Source: Planctomycetota bacterium (GTDB lineage: Bacteria; Planctomycetota; Planctomycetia; Pirellulales; Pirellulaceae). Taken from it: DNA of 64,000 bases. A program made the translations under genes and the position numbers. The stretch is from positions 1-64,000 of the forward strand of contig CAUJHS010000082.1 of the NCBI GenBank assembly GCA_963204915.1. The letters run 5' to 3'. The stretch's first letter is position 1. Each line of letters begins with the position of its first letter. Positions 25,335-35,207 of this stretch are shown one piece after another. The notes under the pieces are model-generated. The model searched no databases. It saw only the letters and a list, made by a program, of their open reading frames with translations, and had not been told where the DNA came from.

Positions 25335-26210
25335 CTATTTCGCTGGAGTTTCTGGTTTTCCCGCCGTACGTGGTTCGCCCGTAGCAAGCTCCTCCGTAAA
25401 GCGAGCCAAATAGGTCATGCTGCTGTCGGCGCCTTCGAATCCTAAAACAGTTTCATTCCAGTCAAGACGACGCGAAAGCACTCGACCAGCTTCTACATCA
25501 AACTTGACGACGCCCTTCGTGACGTGTTGCATCAATTGCGCTTCGACGCGAGGTTCGTTCACCGGAGTGAGTACCTGAGTAGTTACGGAAATTGTTGCAA
25601 CTCCCGTAGCAACCTTTTCCAACTTGAATGCTTTGCGAAGTTTGACGAGTTTGACCGCTCCTTGCGTCGGGATTTTCACCTCGTCGGGCACAAACCATTC
25701 TTCGCCGACAGCAATGGGATTCTCGGGAAGCGGAATGACTAGGTCGCCGACGCTGGCGTTGAACTTCGGAAACTTATCCTCACGCTGGATAACCGCTCCA
25801 CGCGCGTCGATCACCGCCTCCGTGATGGTTTCTCCCACTGTGGCGGCGACCATTTCATAGCCCGAGGGAGCGGTTGTGTCGGTTTTACTGTTGTAACGTT
25901 CTTCAGCTCGATCGCCGACTTGTCGCCACATATCGACATCGTCAATCGTGTGGACCAGCGTGATGTGACCCTCGGCGTTTACGTCCGTAACTTTCCACAC
26001 CTTCGTTGATTTGCTGGTCGAGAGGGACTTCTGTTCGTGCCCCTTGATTTTGGTGGTCCATGCCCCTTGATGCACCGTGAGCCAGCGAACTTCTTCGCCC
26101 TTGGTGAACTTGTACCTCAGGTCGTACTTTTCAGACGAGGCGTCTTCTCCGCGCGTCACGGGTGCGAGCGCCGTCAGAATCCAGGCGAGAGAAATGAAGA
26201 AAGTGCGCAT
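25335..26210 (-). CDS. Exported protein resembling DUF6263
   Basis: A 291-residue protein with a signal peptide (MRTFFISLAWILTALAPVTRG) and a beta-rich body. Passages such as YDLRYKFTKGEEVRWLTVHQ, the VGETITEAVIDARGAVI core and a GEEWFVPDEVKIP strand resemble the planctomycete DUF6263 family, whose function is unknown. The ATG at 26210 is preferred because GGGAGG lies 8 bases upstream. It lies 120 bp downstream of the NAD kinase gene on the same strand. Assignment to a numbered family is from memory and uncertain; export is well supported. Confidence 0.78.
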   Translation of the reverse strand: MRTFFISLAWILTALAPVTRGEDASSEKYDLRYKFTKGEEVRWLTVHQGAWTTKIKGHEQKSLSTSKSTKVWKVTDVNAEGHITLVHTIDDVDMWRQVGDRAEERYNSKTDTTAPSGYEMVAATVGETITEAVIDARGAVIQREDKFPKFNASVGDLVIPLPENPIAVGEEWFVPDEVKIPTQGAVKLVKLRKAFKLEKVATGVATISVTTQVLTPVNEPRVEAQLMQHVTKGVVKFDVEAGRVLSRRLDWNETVLGFEGADSSMTYLARFTEELATGEPRTAGKPETPAK

Positions 26211-26330
26211 TGATCTGCCTCCCTGCAAATAGACGAGTAGCGAGGGTTGCGAGCGCGGCTTCGGCGAAATGTTTCGAAGCTGTACTCACACTTAGGATTG
26301 CGGCTTGAACCGCGCATGGTGGCTCCGCGC

Positions 26331-27242
26331 TCAGCCGGCAGGGGTTTCTGTACCGCGTATTCTCCCTCCCCAGCCAAGTTTTTCGCGGAGGGTGCGATAA
26401 TAACTGTGTCCCCGAACCTGGACAAGCTTGAATTGCCAGGGCGCGCGAAGTACACGCACTCGCTCGGCGCCGGTGAGTCGGTAAAGGACGCGGCCATCCA
26501 CCACGACGGAGGTCATTTCATTGGGACGTTGGACGACGAGCTCATAGGTGCGATCCGCGGCCTCGACCAAAGGTCGCACCGTCAACGTGTGAGGGCTTAT
26601 CGGCGACACGACAAACGCCTGCAAGTTTTTCCTTAGAATCGGCCCCCCTGCCGAGAGGCTGTGGGCCGTTGAGCCGACCGGCGTACTAATAATCAATCCG
26701 TCGCACCGGTAGTTCGTAGCTAGTTCGCCGTCAATGAACAATTCAACGTCCAAAATGGAATAGGGTGGGCCGCCAAAGATCGCCATTTCGTTAATGCCCA
26801 CATCCTCGGCTACGACCTCATCATCGCGAAACACACGGCAGTGCAACATGAGATGGTCGATTATCTGACAATGTCCCGCGGCAATGTCACCTATGACCGA
26901 GGCAACTTCTCTGGGGAGTAGATCAGCCAAAAACCCCAGTTTTCCCAGGTTGACGCCCAGGATGGGAAGCTGGTTGGCCCGCATCATGCGCACCGCGCGC
27001 AGGATGGAGCCGTCGCCCCCCAGTACGATTGCCAAATCGGCAGCGATGTTGGATAGGTCGGCTTTGAACTCGAAATCGCACAAAAGAATATCGGCGAACT
27101 CCTCGATCAGAGGGCGCAATTCGTCAACAGCTTCAAAAACATGCGGACGATCGCCTGCGGCTACAAGGACGACACACAGTCGTTTCGACTTTCGCTGCGC
27201 CCACGTCGGAACATAACCATTCGAAGGATTTGAATCGTTCAT
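26331..27242 (-). CDS. nadK: NAD(+)/NADH kinase
   Basis: A 303-residue NAD kinase, phosphorylating NAD to NADP. The GGDG motif is in VLGGDGSILRAVR, followed by ILGVNLGKLGFLADL, the NE motif in VGINEMAIFGG, and the conserved substrate loop YRCDGLIISTPVGSTAHSLSAGGPI. Length and motif order are typical of bacterial enzymes. The ATG at 27242 is chosen over an in-frame GTG at 27278. It sits 46 bp downstream of the aldehyde dehydrogenase gene and upstream of the DUF6263-like gene, all on the minus strand, possibly one transcript. Confidence 0.95.
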   Translation of the reverse strand: MNDSNPSNGYVPTWAQRKSKRLCVVLVAAGDRPHVFEAVDELRPLIEEFADILLCDFEFKADLSNIAADLAIVLGGDGSILRAVRMMRANQLPILGVNLGKLGFLADLLPREVASVIGDIAAGHCQIIDHLMLHCRVFRDDEVVAEDVGINEMAIFGGPPYSILDVELFIDGELATNYRCDGLIISTPVGSTAHSLSAGGPILRKNLQAFVVSPISPHTLTVRPLVEAADRTYELVVQRPNEMTSVVVDGRVLYRLTGAERVRVLRAPWQFKLVQVRGHSYYRTLREKLGWGGRIRGTETPAG

Positions 27243-27288
27243 GAGTACGCGCAGTGAAAATGCCGGTGCAAGCCGCACTGTGGCAGCC

Positions 27289-28767
27289 CTATTCGCCAGG
27301 AAGGGCCATTGTGACGGTTTTCGTTTCGAGATACGCTTTTAGCCCTTCTTCACCAAGCTCGCGGCCCTGTCCAGAGAACTTGTATCCGCCAAAGGGCGCT
27401 GCCGCGTCGAAAACGTCGTAACAGTTGACCCAGATTGTCCCTGCTTTGATTTTGTTGGCTAGGTAATGAGCCCGGCCTACATCGCGCGTCCAAACGGCTG
27501 CGGCTAATCCGTAGAATGTATTGTTCGCCCGGGCGGCGACTTCTTCGATATCACGAAAACGAAGCACCGACATGACAGGGCCAAAAATTTCATCTTTGGC
27601 AATGGCCATTTCATCGGTCACGTTATCGAACAACGTGGGACGAACGTAGTACCCGCGATCGCCAAAACGCTCGCCTCCCGTCACACATTGGGCGCCCTCC
27701 TTTTTGCCCAAATCAATGTACTTCATGATCTTATCGAATTGATTCCGATCGACTTGCGGCCCTTGTTCCGTTTGGGGGTCAAGCGGGTCGCCCAGACGAC
27801 GTTCCCGATTCAGTTCACTCAGACGCTCCACGAACTCATCGTGGATGGCGTCCTCAACAAATACACGACTGCCGGCGCAGCAGCATTGGCCTTGGTTGAA
27901 GTAGAGGCCGAAGTGCGCGCCCTGAACTGCTGCCTCCAGGTCGGCGTCGGCAAAAATTACATTGGGGCTTTTTCCTCCCAGTTCAAACGTGAGTCGTTTA
28001 AGCGTCGCTGCGGCTTCGCGCATGATGATTTGAGCCGTGAGATGTTCCCCCGTAAATGCAACCTTGTCGACGCCGGGGTGCTTTACGATCGCGCCTCCTG
28101 CCGTTGGACCAAAACCTGGAACGACGTTGATGACCCCGTCCGGAATGCCTGCTTCCTGAGCCAACGCCGCCATGCGCAAACAGGTTAGTGGCGTTTGTTC
28201 CGCCGGTTTCATGACGATGGTACATCCTGCCGCGAGAGCTGGACCCCATTTCCACGCGGTCATCAACATGGGGAAATTCCACGGGATGATTTGCCCTACG
28301 ACACCGACAGGTTCTTTGCGCGTGTAAGTGAAGTAATTTCCTCGTACCGGAATCGTCTGTCCGTGAATTTTGTCAGCGAATCCGGCGTAGTATCGCAGGC
28401 AGTCGATGACCAAAGGAAGGTCGGCGCCCTTGGCGTCGCGAATGGGTTTCCCGTTGTCCAGAGACTCGAGCGCCGCGAGTTCGTCTAATTCCTCCTCGAT
28501 CAAATCGGCCAACCGATACATCAGTCGTCCACGTTCGCGAGCATCCATACGGCGCCACGGGCCGTCCTCAAGGGCATGACGTGCGGCTTTCACGGCGGCG
28601 TCGATCTCCGGAGCATCGCCTTCCGCTACCTCCGCAAGAACTTCCTCCGTAGCGGGGTTCACCGTTTCAAAGGATTTTCCCGACGTGGCGGGTACCCACT
28701 TGCCATTGATAAAGCACTCCGTATGGCGAATCTTGGGCTGGCGAACGGTTTCAGCGACAGTAGCCAT
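27289..28767 (-). CDS. NAD(P)-dependent aldehyde dehydrogenase
   Basis: A 492-residue class 1/2-like aldehyde dehydrogenase, oxidising an aldehyde to an acid. The catalytic residues are seen in FELGGKSPN (general base Glu) and [11 protein letters not shown] (nucleophilic Cys within a three-Cys run). The proton-relay and cofactor motifs IPWNFP and KPAEQTPL are present, and the C-terminus has [19 protein letters not shown]. The cofactor-loop motif that is usually FTGSTEVG reads FTGEHLTA, an unusual substitution. Likely substrates are betaine, phenylacetaldehyde or other small aldehydes. It is divergent from the outer-membrane barrel gene. Confidence 0.94.
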   Translation of the reverse strand: MATVAETVRQPKIRHTECFINGKWVPATSGKSFETVNPATEEVLAEVAEGDAPEIDAAVKAARHALEDGPWRRMDARERGRLMYRLADLIEEELDELAALESLDNGKPIRDAKGADLPLVIDCLRYYAGFADKIHGQTIPVRGNYFTYTRKEPVGVVGQIIPWNFPMLMTAWKWGPALAAGCTIVMKPAEQTPLTCLRMAALAQEAGIPDGVINVVPGFGPTAGGAIVKHPGVDKVAFTGEHLTAQIIMREAAATLKRLTFELGGKSPNVIFADADLEAAVQGAHFGLYFNQGQCCCAGSRVFVEDAIHDEFVERLSELNRERRLGDPLDPQTEQGPQVDRNQFDKIMKYIDLGKKEGAQCVTGGERFGDRGYYVRPTLFDNVTDEMAIAKDEIFGPVMSVLRFRDIEEVAARANNTFYGLAAAVWTRDVGRAHYLANKIKAGTIWVNCYDVFDAAAPFGGYKFSGQGRELGEEGLKAYLETKTVTMALPGE

Positions 28768-29161
28768 GACGACATCTCCTGCGACAAAAGGACGAGCATT
28801 GCATCGCCAATTGTACCGCTGGCAAAAACCAGATCACAACCCTTGCACCTCGAAGTTGGATAAATGCCGGAAAACCTGACGGCTGCGGCGCCGCAGAGAA
28901 ATTCCGGCGCTGGTTGCACTTTTCCGCCTGGTCCTAGACTTGTTGGACGTTTTGTCGTGTTTCCCTGCACGTATCGTGGAAGAATCGGGTTATGCCGCCT
29001 TTGCGAAAAATGCAACCTTTCTCAAGGGCGCCGGTTGTCGGGGCGATAATGATGGTAGCGATTGTGCCGATCGTGCGCACCAATCGTTGCTGCATGCTTT
29101 GAGCATGTACCGTTGCGGATAACGCAACGTGCTTTCCGGCTTTTGCAAGCGGGAGCGTACT
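28768..29161. other. 394-bp divergent intergenic region with two short palindromes
   Basis: Between the aldehyde dehydrogenase and barrel genes. It holds a perfect 14-bp palindrome CTGCGGCGCCGCAG (28883-28896) and a hairpin CGTTGCG/CGCAACG (29111-29117 with 29123-29129) some 35 bases before the barrel gene's ATG. Either could be a regulator site. No gene or clear promoter is seen. Confidence 0.4.
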
Positions 29162-31054
29162 ATGGGGGGTTATCGGGGGGAACTTGGGTGCCGCTGCGCC
29201 CGGTGGCTGCGACGTCCCTGGGTGGCGAGCAGTTTGATTGCAACAACCATGTGGCTCGGCGCCCCGGCGATAGCGCCGGGACAAGGATATTGCCCGCCAT
29301 TCGGCCCAGGCGCGAATTATCCGTACCATTGTCCGCCGTACGGATATGGTGCGCCTCCTGGCATGAGTCCGGGCGGCGTCTACGGTCCAGGGATGGCGCC
29401 GGCGGCGCCGCCGCGCACGACGTCACCTCGATCGGAGGAGGCGCAGGAAGGCGACGCAACGGATACGCCGCAGGATCGGCGTCCGTCGGATCGCGCGCCA
29501 TCACCGACGGACCAACAGGCATTAGATTCAGCATCGCCAACTGCCGAAACGGATGCGGCCGCGGCGGACGCCGCCTCCGATCTTGGATCACTCTCCAGTG
29601 CGAGCGGTTCGCCGACTTCGCAGGCCTCAGCCACGCCTAACGCGATCGGCGACTTTTTCGGTCATACGGGAGATACCGTATGCCTGTACTATCCCGCGGG
29701 ATATATCCCGTTAAATGAGCGTGTAACCGGTCCGCTCCTGCAAATCGGGGCAAATAACGTCGTGACCAATCAACCCGCCCTGATACAGGCTGTGGTCGAT
29801 CCGAATATCGTTCCCGGCGCCATTTTCGTGGGGTCCGGTGGTGGTACGGCGGGACTGGTCGTGAATGGACAAACCATTGTCGTACCGGCGAACTTTGTGA
29901 GCTCAGGAAATAATTTCTCGTCGCTTCCTCCCGAATTTCTAGTACAAGAGAATCCTGGGGTGACGTTAGCAATTGAGCAACAGTTACTCCAGGCTGGAGT
30001 TCAAGGCGTAGCTTTCAACCCGTCGGGAAATGTCGCCGAGGTTGTCCCAGGAACAGGGAACAATGGAGGTGTTAACGACACCGCCGCGCTCTCTCATGTG
30101 TTTGTCGACTACTCCTATGTGGTGAATCAGCCGGTACCGGATGGCGTAATTTGCGTCACGCTGCCAAGTCCTGGTTCCGGCGGATCGGTTGGCATGACAA
30201 AAATTTCCGACAATAACAGCGCGCGGCCTCAAAACCGATTCTTTTTCGATTTCCAATATTTTGAGAGCGTGCCGATCGCGCAAGGCGGCGTCGATGTGCG
30301 GCGATTTACGCCCGGTTTTGAACGCGCTTTCTATGGTCCCTTGGGCTTGTATTCGTCCTTCGAGTTTCGCATGCCGATGGCCCTTACGCTCGACAGCGAC
30401 GTATTGGCCAATGTCCCCAACGATGTGAACAGCGCTGAGTACGGGAACGTGGCGATGACGCTCAAGTCGTTGATCTATGATTCGCCCGCCTTGGATCTGG
30501 CCATGGGGATGCGAGTTACATTGCCCACCGCGGATGACGTAACGTTAAGCCTGTCCGATGGCACGCCCCTCATCGTGAAGGAGAATGAGTCATTCCACAT
30601 TGTGCCGTACCTGGCCGCCTTGTATGACGGCGGAGGACGCACCTTTTTCCACGCGTTTGCAAATATTGACTTTGATGTGAACGGCAACCCCGTGTATCTC
30701 AATCCCACGGGGGCGGGCTTGGCTCAAGCAGGCGAGATATCGGATCAGACCTATCTCTTCCTGGATGGAAGCTTAGGCTATTGGATCTATCGCGACTTTT
30801 CGCGCCGGTTCGCCGGTTTGGCGACGATGGCCGAGTTGCACTACAACCGTTCGTTGGACGATGCGGAAGTCGTATCGGCAGGCAATTTGCAAGTGGGCGA
30901 CGCCAATGACAATTTGGATCTGTTGAACGCTACGCTCGGCGTCCACGCGCTCTTTGGTTTAACCACCTTTACGAATGCGATGTCATTCCCGCTCACACGC
31001 AGCGACCGCCTGTTCGACTGGGAATACCGGTTCTTTGTGAACCGCGCGTACTAA
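29162..31054 (+). CDS. Predicted outer-membrane beta-barrel protein of unknown function
   Basis: A 630-residue exported protein. A signal segment precedes GQGYCPPFGPG (hydrophobic about 20-38), then a Gly/Pro/Tyr-rich region, an Ala/Ser/Asp-rich low-complexity linker (about 70-165), a globular middle, and a C-terminal domain (about 350-630) rich in alternating aromatic strands (NRFFFDFQYFESV, GYWIYRDFSRRFAG). The final residues FDWEYRFFVNRAY end in an aromatic residue, as outer-membrane barrels do. ATG at 29162 is chosen because GGGAGC lies 6 bases upstream. Function unknown; planctomycete genomes carry families like this. Its stop is 30 bp from the end of the convergent dockerin gene. Confidence 0.82.
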   Translation: MGGYRGELGCRCARWLRRPWVASSLIATTMWLGAPAIAPGQGYCPPFGPGANYPYHCPPYGYGAPPGMSPGGVYGPGMAPAAPPRTTSPRSEEAQEGDATDTPQDRRPSDRAPSPTDQQALDSASPTAETDAAAADAASDLGSLSSASGSPTSQASATPNAIGDFFGHTGDTVCLYYPAGYIPLNERVTGPLLQIGANNVVTNQPALIQAVVDPNIVPGAIFVGSGGGTAGLVVNGQTIVVPANFVSSGNNFSSLPPEFLVQENPGVTLAIEQQLLQAGVQGVAFNPSGNVAEVVPGTGNNGGVNDTAALSHVFVDYSYVVNQPVPDGVICVTLPSPGSGGSVGMTKISDNNSARPQNRFFFDFQYFESVPIAQGGVDVRRFTPGFERAFYGPLGLYSSFEFRMPMALTLDSDVLANVPNDVNSAEYGNVAMTLKSLIYDSPALDLAMGMRVTLPTADDVTLSLSDGTPLIVKENESFHIVPYLAALYDGGGRTFFHAFANIDFDVNGNPVYLNPTGAGLAQAGEISDQTYLFLDGSLGYWIYRDFSRRFAGLATMAELHYNRSLDDAEVVSAGNLQVGDANDNLDLLNATLGVHALFGLTTFTNAMSFPLTRSDRLFDWEYRFFVNRAY

Positions 31055-31084
31055 TGATCGCGATGAGAGGGCAGTGAACGTTAC

Positions 31085-34000
31085 TTACAGGTCATCATCC
31101 GACAAACCGACGTGATCTTCGGCGAGAAGGTCCAAGATCACATCCCAGTCGTCGGCGGCGGGCACGTCGCCTCTGTCGCGTTGCAGATCGACGACCGTTG
31201 GCGAGACGGCGGCTTGAGCCGTGATCATCGAGGGAACGGCTTCGATCGTCGTTCGTTCAACCAACTTATCCTCGCCGAACGTGTTTGAGGAAGACACGCT
31301 AGGATGCCGAGCCGCCTTCGGATCATAAGCAATCCATGGTAGTTGTTCGGCCTCTCCTTCCCCTTCACTCAAGGCGTCTCGCTGGCCGCGTAAGTATTGG
31401 ATCACACGTAAGAGGTCATCGGCCGAGATTACTCCGTCGCCACTCACGTCGCGCTGCATCCGCGAAACCGCCACGGAAAACACGGAAACGGGCTGCGTTT
31501 GGCGGGCGCGCAGTACATCAACCAGATCGAGTAGATCGGAAATATCTACCCGGCCGTTGCCATCAACATCCTCTGGCATTTCGCCCTCCGGCGACTCACC
31601 GCCTCCACCATTGTCCGACAGCGCCACAAAAACGGTGTTGTCCAAGAAATTCGTAACCAGCAGGTCGTCCTGACCATCGCCATCAATCGGCGCCGCAACA
31701 ATCGCCCAGGGGCGGTCGCCTGCGAGAACTTCTTCGGTCAAGAGGAAGCTGCCAAAGCCGTTGTTAAGAAACACAACGAAGCTATCGTTCGCGTCCAGCG
31801 TCACGGCAATGTCGGTGGCATTGTCAGAATTAAAGTCTCCGGCCGTAATCCCTAGTGAAGAAGTCGGCAAACTGAAGGATGCCGTTGTGGGAAACACATT
31901 ATTATAAATGACGATCAATTCATCCAAGATAGAATCAACCACTGCAAGATCCATGTCCGTGTCACCATCAAAATCGGCCACGACCAGATCACGTAATTCA
32001 CTGCCGACGGAAAGATTGACGGAGGGACCGAAGTCTCCTGAGCCATTGTTCGTGAGCAGCGATACCTCGCCAGCTGGACCAAAATTCGACACGGCTAAGT
32101 CCAAATCGCCATCACCGTCGAGGTCGGCGGCTTTAATGGTCGTCGGCGCGTTCGCTTGTGGATCACTGCTAACCGGAAAACTGATTGGCGCGCCATATAA
32201 CAAAGGTGAGAGGCTAATGTTGGGCAGTAGCACGACATCGCCCACTAAGACGCGTGTAAAGTGTAGATCGGGACGGCCATCGCCCGTCGAATCAAACACG
32301 ACTGCGTCGTGTTGGCGTTCATTCACGTCGATGTACTGAGGTTGCGCAAATGTACCGTCGCCGTTGTTTATTAGCGCAGCGGCCAAAAATTCTCTTTCCA
32401 GCGCGACAATCAGGTCCAGGTCGCCATCCAAATCCAGGTCGGCAGCAGCAACATTGACAGGAGCATCGCCGGCCACGTATTGCGCGGCAGGCGAAAAAGT
32501 GGCGTTCGGACCGCCAAGCGCGACCGAGATATTATCAGAGCCCACGTTCGCGGTTATGACATCGCCGAAGCCATCGCCGTTTAAGTCAGCGTATTTTACG
32601 TCAACTGGGCCATCACCGACAAAAATCAAATTCGAAGGCGCCAGCGTGTTGCCAAAGTTCAGGTTCGTTCGCGACTGGCCCGGAGCCAGCGTCACTCGAT
32701 AAGCGCCATCGCCGCCGGGTTGCGTTTGCACGAATCCCGGCTCGACAAATTCCCGAACGACGTAACTTCCCGGCGCGAGATTCACAAACGAATAGAAACC
32801 TGATGCATTCGTAAGCTGGGTCGGTTCGTTAAAATCCAGGACGTTGTTGTCGTTTAGATCGAGATAGATGGAAACATCGGATAGGCCGAATTCACCCGAA
32901 TCGCGATCGCCGTCTCCGTTAACGTCATCGTACTTTAACCCGCTTAGCGCCGCCGTATTGGGAGCATTTCCAAAGTCTAACCCGGACACCACGTCGCCCC
33001 GCGACTGAATAACCGCGGTATGGAATCCGCTCGGAGGCGAAGTTTGAACAAACTGAGATGAAACAACTTCGCGAATCTGGTGAACGCCAAGCGGCAAAGT
33101 CAGTGAATAGAATCCAGAGGCATCAGTAACGGTAGAAGGCTCGGCGTCCAGTACGCCGTTTTGATTGAGATCCGCGAATATTGTGAATCCTGCGCCGCCA
33201 CTCTCATTACCGTCTTGAATCCCATTGCCGTTGGCGTCAATAAATTTGAAGCCTGAAACGTATCCCAACTGTTCGCGCGGCGGCAATTGTCCATCGTCGA
33301 TAGGCGGATGTCCAAAAACGGTCATGGTCGTGAACGTCACGACATCGCCAGGTTCAACGTCAAAGAACAACTGACTTGATGCGACGGCAATGTCCGACTC
33401 TTCGCCAAGATCCACAATCGCGTCGTCATTAGCGTCGGCAAACGTTGGAATGACGCTATTTCGAAGCACGTTGCCGGCAAGAATATGATCCAATAAATCC
33501 GAAACTCCGCCGTCCACCTGACCAACTTCCCAGTCCTCCACGCCAGAGGCGCCGCCTCGAGCTGTCTGAATTCCGATGAAGGACAATTCATCTGCGGGAC
33601 TACTGCTGGCGAAGTCCGTTTGAAAAACCGTCACCGAACCGGTACGAGTATTGAATACGCGCGCTCCGCCACCATCTTCAAAGGGCGTCAAAAGTGGGTC
33701 GCTAGGTTCTGAACTAAACAGATCGCCGTCAAAGTATCGGACGAGATCAAATTCGAGCGACACATCAGATACGTTGGTAACCACGTATCGCTGAACAAGC
33801 ACGGTGCCGTCTTGAGCGCCTGAAGAATACGACAATAGATCCACCAACGTCTGCTGCAGGTCAAACATCAACAGGGCGTTAGGGGGAATGAAATTTGGGT
33901 TGCTAGGCCTCGCTACGTCATTCGGCCAGAAAAACCTACTGTGCAATTCGGTGTTTGATTGGGGAAACTGCTCATCGGGCCCCAGAAAAAATCCATTCGC

Positions 34001-34366
34001 GTTGTCGCCGGTATCGCCAATTGTGCCGGCCGTGATAAAGTCGCGCGCACCGATGAATGAAGGCGAGCCAATCGCAATTCCCGACTCGAAAACAGCTTGC
34101 ACAGGCGCGCTAAAGCCCGGGGGAGTATAGAGTGAGTCGCCCAATGGCGCAAAGTTGCTGGTGAGCAAGGAGTCCGAAATACCGAACGCGCCCTGTTCAT
34201 TGACGTCGATGCTCACCTGGCCGGGACCCGATCCATTGGTCAATATGGCCAAAAGCTGTCGGCTTTCGAGGATTTCCAGGGTCAAACGAGGCCGTCGGAA
34301 GTGCGTTCTACGACGAATTTGCGTATGCTTATGTTTACCATGTGAAAGCCAATGGCGAAGATTCAT
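31085..34366 (-). CDS. Large secreted dockerin protein with SdrD B-like and FG-GAP repeats
   Basis: A 1093-residue secreted protein. The basic N-terminus followed by LESRQLLA (33-40) is the characteristic planctomycete motif found on giant extracellular proteins. Next comes a unique region (about 45-365), two SdrD B-like domains (about 370-470 and 475-570, with GFKFIDANGNGIQDGNESG and GLKYDDVNGDGDRDSGE), several FG-GAP/VCBS calcium-binding repeats (about 580-925, DLNGDGFGD, DLDLDGDLD, DLDGDGDLD, DFDGDTDMD), then a type I dockerin pair (about 935-1005, DVDGNGRVDISDLLDLVDVL and DVSGDGVISADDLLRVIQYL). It probably adheres or assembles at the cell surface. AGAGG lies 7 bases before the ATG at 34366. 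Confidence 0.93.
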   Translation of the reverse strand: MNLRHWLSHGKHKHTQIRRRTHFRRPRLTLEILESRQLLAILTNGSGPGQVSIDVNEQGAFGISDSLLTSNFAPLGDSLYTPPGFSAPVQAVFESGIAIGSPSFIGARDFITAGTIGDTGDNANGFFLGPDEQFPQSNTELHSRFFWPNDVARPSNPNFIPPNALLMFDLQQTLVDLLSYSSGAQDGTVLVQRYVVTNVSDVSLEFDLVRYFDGDLFSSEPSDPLLTPFEDGGGARVFNTRTGSVTVFQTDFASSSPADELSFIGIQTARGGASGVEDWEVGQVDGGVSDLLDHILAGNVLRNSVIPTFADANDDAIVDLGEESDIAVASSQLFFDVEPGDVVTFTTMTVFGHPPIDDGQLPPREQLGYVSGFKFIDANGNGIQDGNESGGAGFTIFADLNQNGVLDAEPSTVTDASGFYSLTLPLGVHQIREVVSSQFVQTSPPSGFHTAVIQSRGDVVSGLDFGNAPNTAALSGLKYDDVNGDGDRDSGEFGLSDVSIYLDLNDNNVLDFNEPTQLTNASGFYSFVNLAPGSYVVREFVEPGFVQTQPGGDGAYRVTLAPGQSRTNLNFGNTLAPSNLIFVGDGPVDVKYADLNGDGFGDVITANVGSDNISVALGGPNATFSPAAQYVAGDAPVNVAAADLDLDGDLDLIVALEREFLAAALINNGDGTFAQPQYIDVNERQHDAVVFDSTGDGRPDLHFTRVLVGDVVLLPNISLSPLLYGAPISFPVSSDPQANAPTTIKAADLDGDGDLDLAVSNFGPAGEVSLLTNNGSGDFGPSVNLSVGSELRDLVVADFDGDTDMDLAVVDSILDELIVIYNNVFPTTASFSLPTSSLGITAGDFNSDNATDIAVTLDANDSFVVFLNNGFGSFLLTEEVLAGDRPWAIVAAPIDGDGQDDLLVTNFLDNTVFVALSDNGGGGESPEGEMPEDVDGNGRVDISDLLDLVDVLRARQTQPVSVFSVAVSRMQRDVSGDGVISADDLLRVIQYLRGQRDALSEGEGEAEQLPWIAYDPKAARHPSVSSSNTFGEDKLVERTTIEAVPSMITAQAAVSPTVVDLQRDRGDVPAADDWDVILDLLAEDHVGLSDDDL

Positions 34367-34491
34367 TGCAACCTCTGGAGCCCGGCAAACCATCAAAAGT
34401 AGGAAGTCTTCAAAAGAAGCGTAATAAGGGGAAATTGCGGAATCAACACAAAAACCAGGAAAGCTAGGAATTTCAAGCCAAACTAACGATC

Positions 34492-35190
34492 ATGACATCT
34501 ACGCGCCTTGAGATTCTGTATGAAGATAACCACGTATTGGCCATCAATAAGCCGGCATTATTGCCGACAATGGGCGCAAGGGAAGGAAGTCCCAGTTTGG
34601 TGTTACAGGCCAAAGCGTACTTGAAGGAGAAGTATGCAAAAGCTGGCAACGTCTACCTGGGTGTCGTTAGTCGACTTGACGCCGCAGTGACAGGCGTGGT
34701 GATTTTCGCCCGGACTTCCAAAGCTGCCGCGCGGCTAACTGAGCAATTTCGCACCCGAGTTGTTGAAAAAACGTACTGGGCGGTTGTCGAGGGAGCGCCC
34801 AATCCGCCCGAAGGAAAGTGTGACGACTGGATACTCAAGAGCGAACGGCAAGCGCGAATGATTATTGTGACTAGGCAAACGGCCGGAGCGCTCGACGCGA
34901 GGCTTTCTTACAGAACGTTAGGTTCCGCAGATCGGGGGCGCCTACTTGAAGTGCGATTGGAAACGGGGCGTAAACATCAAATTCGCGCGCAGTTGTCGCA
35001 TCGCGGTTACCCCATCCGCGGAGATCGTAAGTACGACGCTCAGTGGTCGTTTTCGCCGGGCATAGCTCTTCATGCCCGGCGACTTGAATTGATCCATCCT
35101 GTGCGTAAGACTCCCTTAGAAATAACAGCGCCACTTCCGAAGGCTTGGTGCCAACTGGGAATTCGCGAAGACTACTTTCGACGCGATTAA
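34492..35190 (+). CDS. RluA-family RNA pseudouridine synthase
   Basis: A 232-residue enzyme consisting only of the catalytic domain, with no S4 RNA-binding domain. The catalytic motif is VSRLDAAVTG, with the essential aspartate D63. Other family motifs are ILYEDNHVLAINKP at the start and LLEVRLETGRKHQIRAQLSHRGYPIRGDRKY in the second half. It converts a uridine in rRNA or tRNA to pseudouridine; which site cannot be read from sequence. The gene is divergent from the dockerin gene and its stop is 17 bp from that of ftsK. Confidence 0.94.
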   Translation: MTSTRLEILYEDNHVLAINKPALLPTMGAREGSPSLVLQAKAYLKEKYAKAGNVYLGVVSRLDAAVTGVVIFARTSKAAARLTEQFRTRVVEKTYWAVVEGAPNPPEGKCDDWILKSERQARMIIVTRQTAGALDARLSYRTLGSADRGRLLEVRLETGRKHQIRAQLSHRGYPIRGDRKYDAQWSFSPGIALHARRLELIHPVRKTPLEITAPLPKAWCQLGIREDYFRRD

Positions 35191-35207
35191 AGGACCCGTG
35201 CGACGGC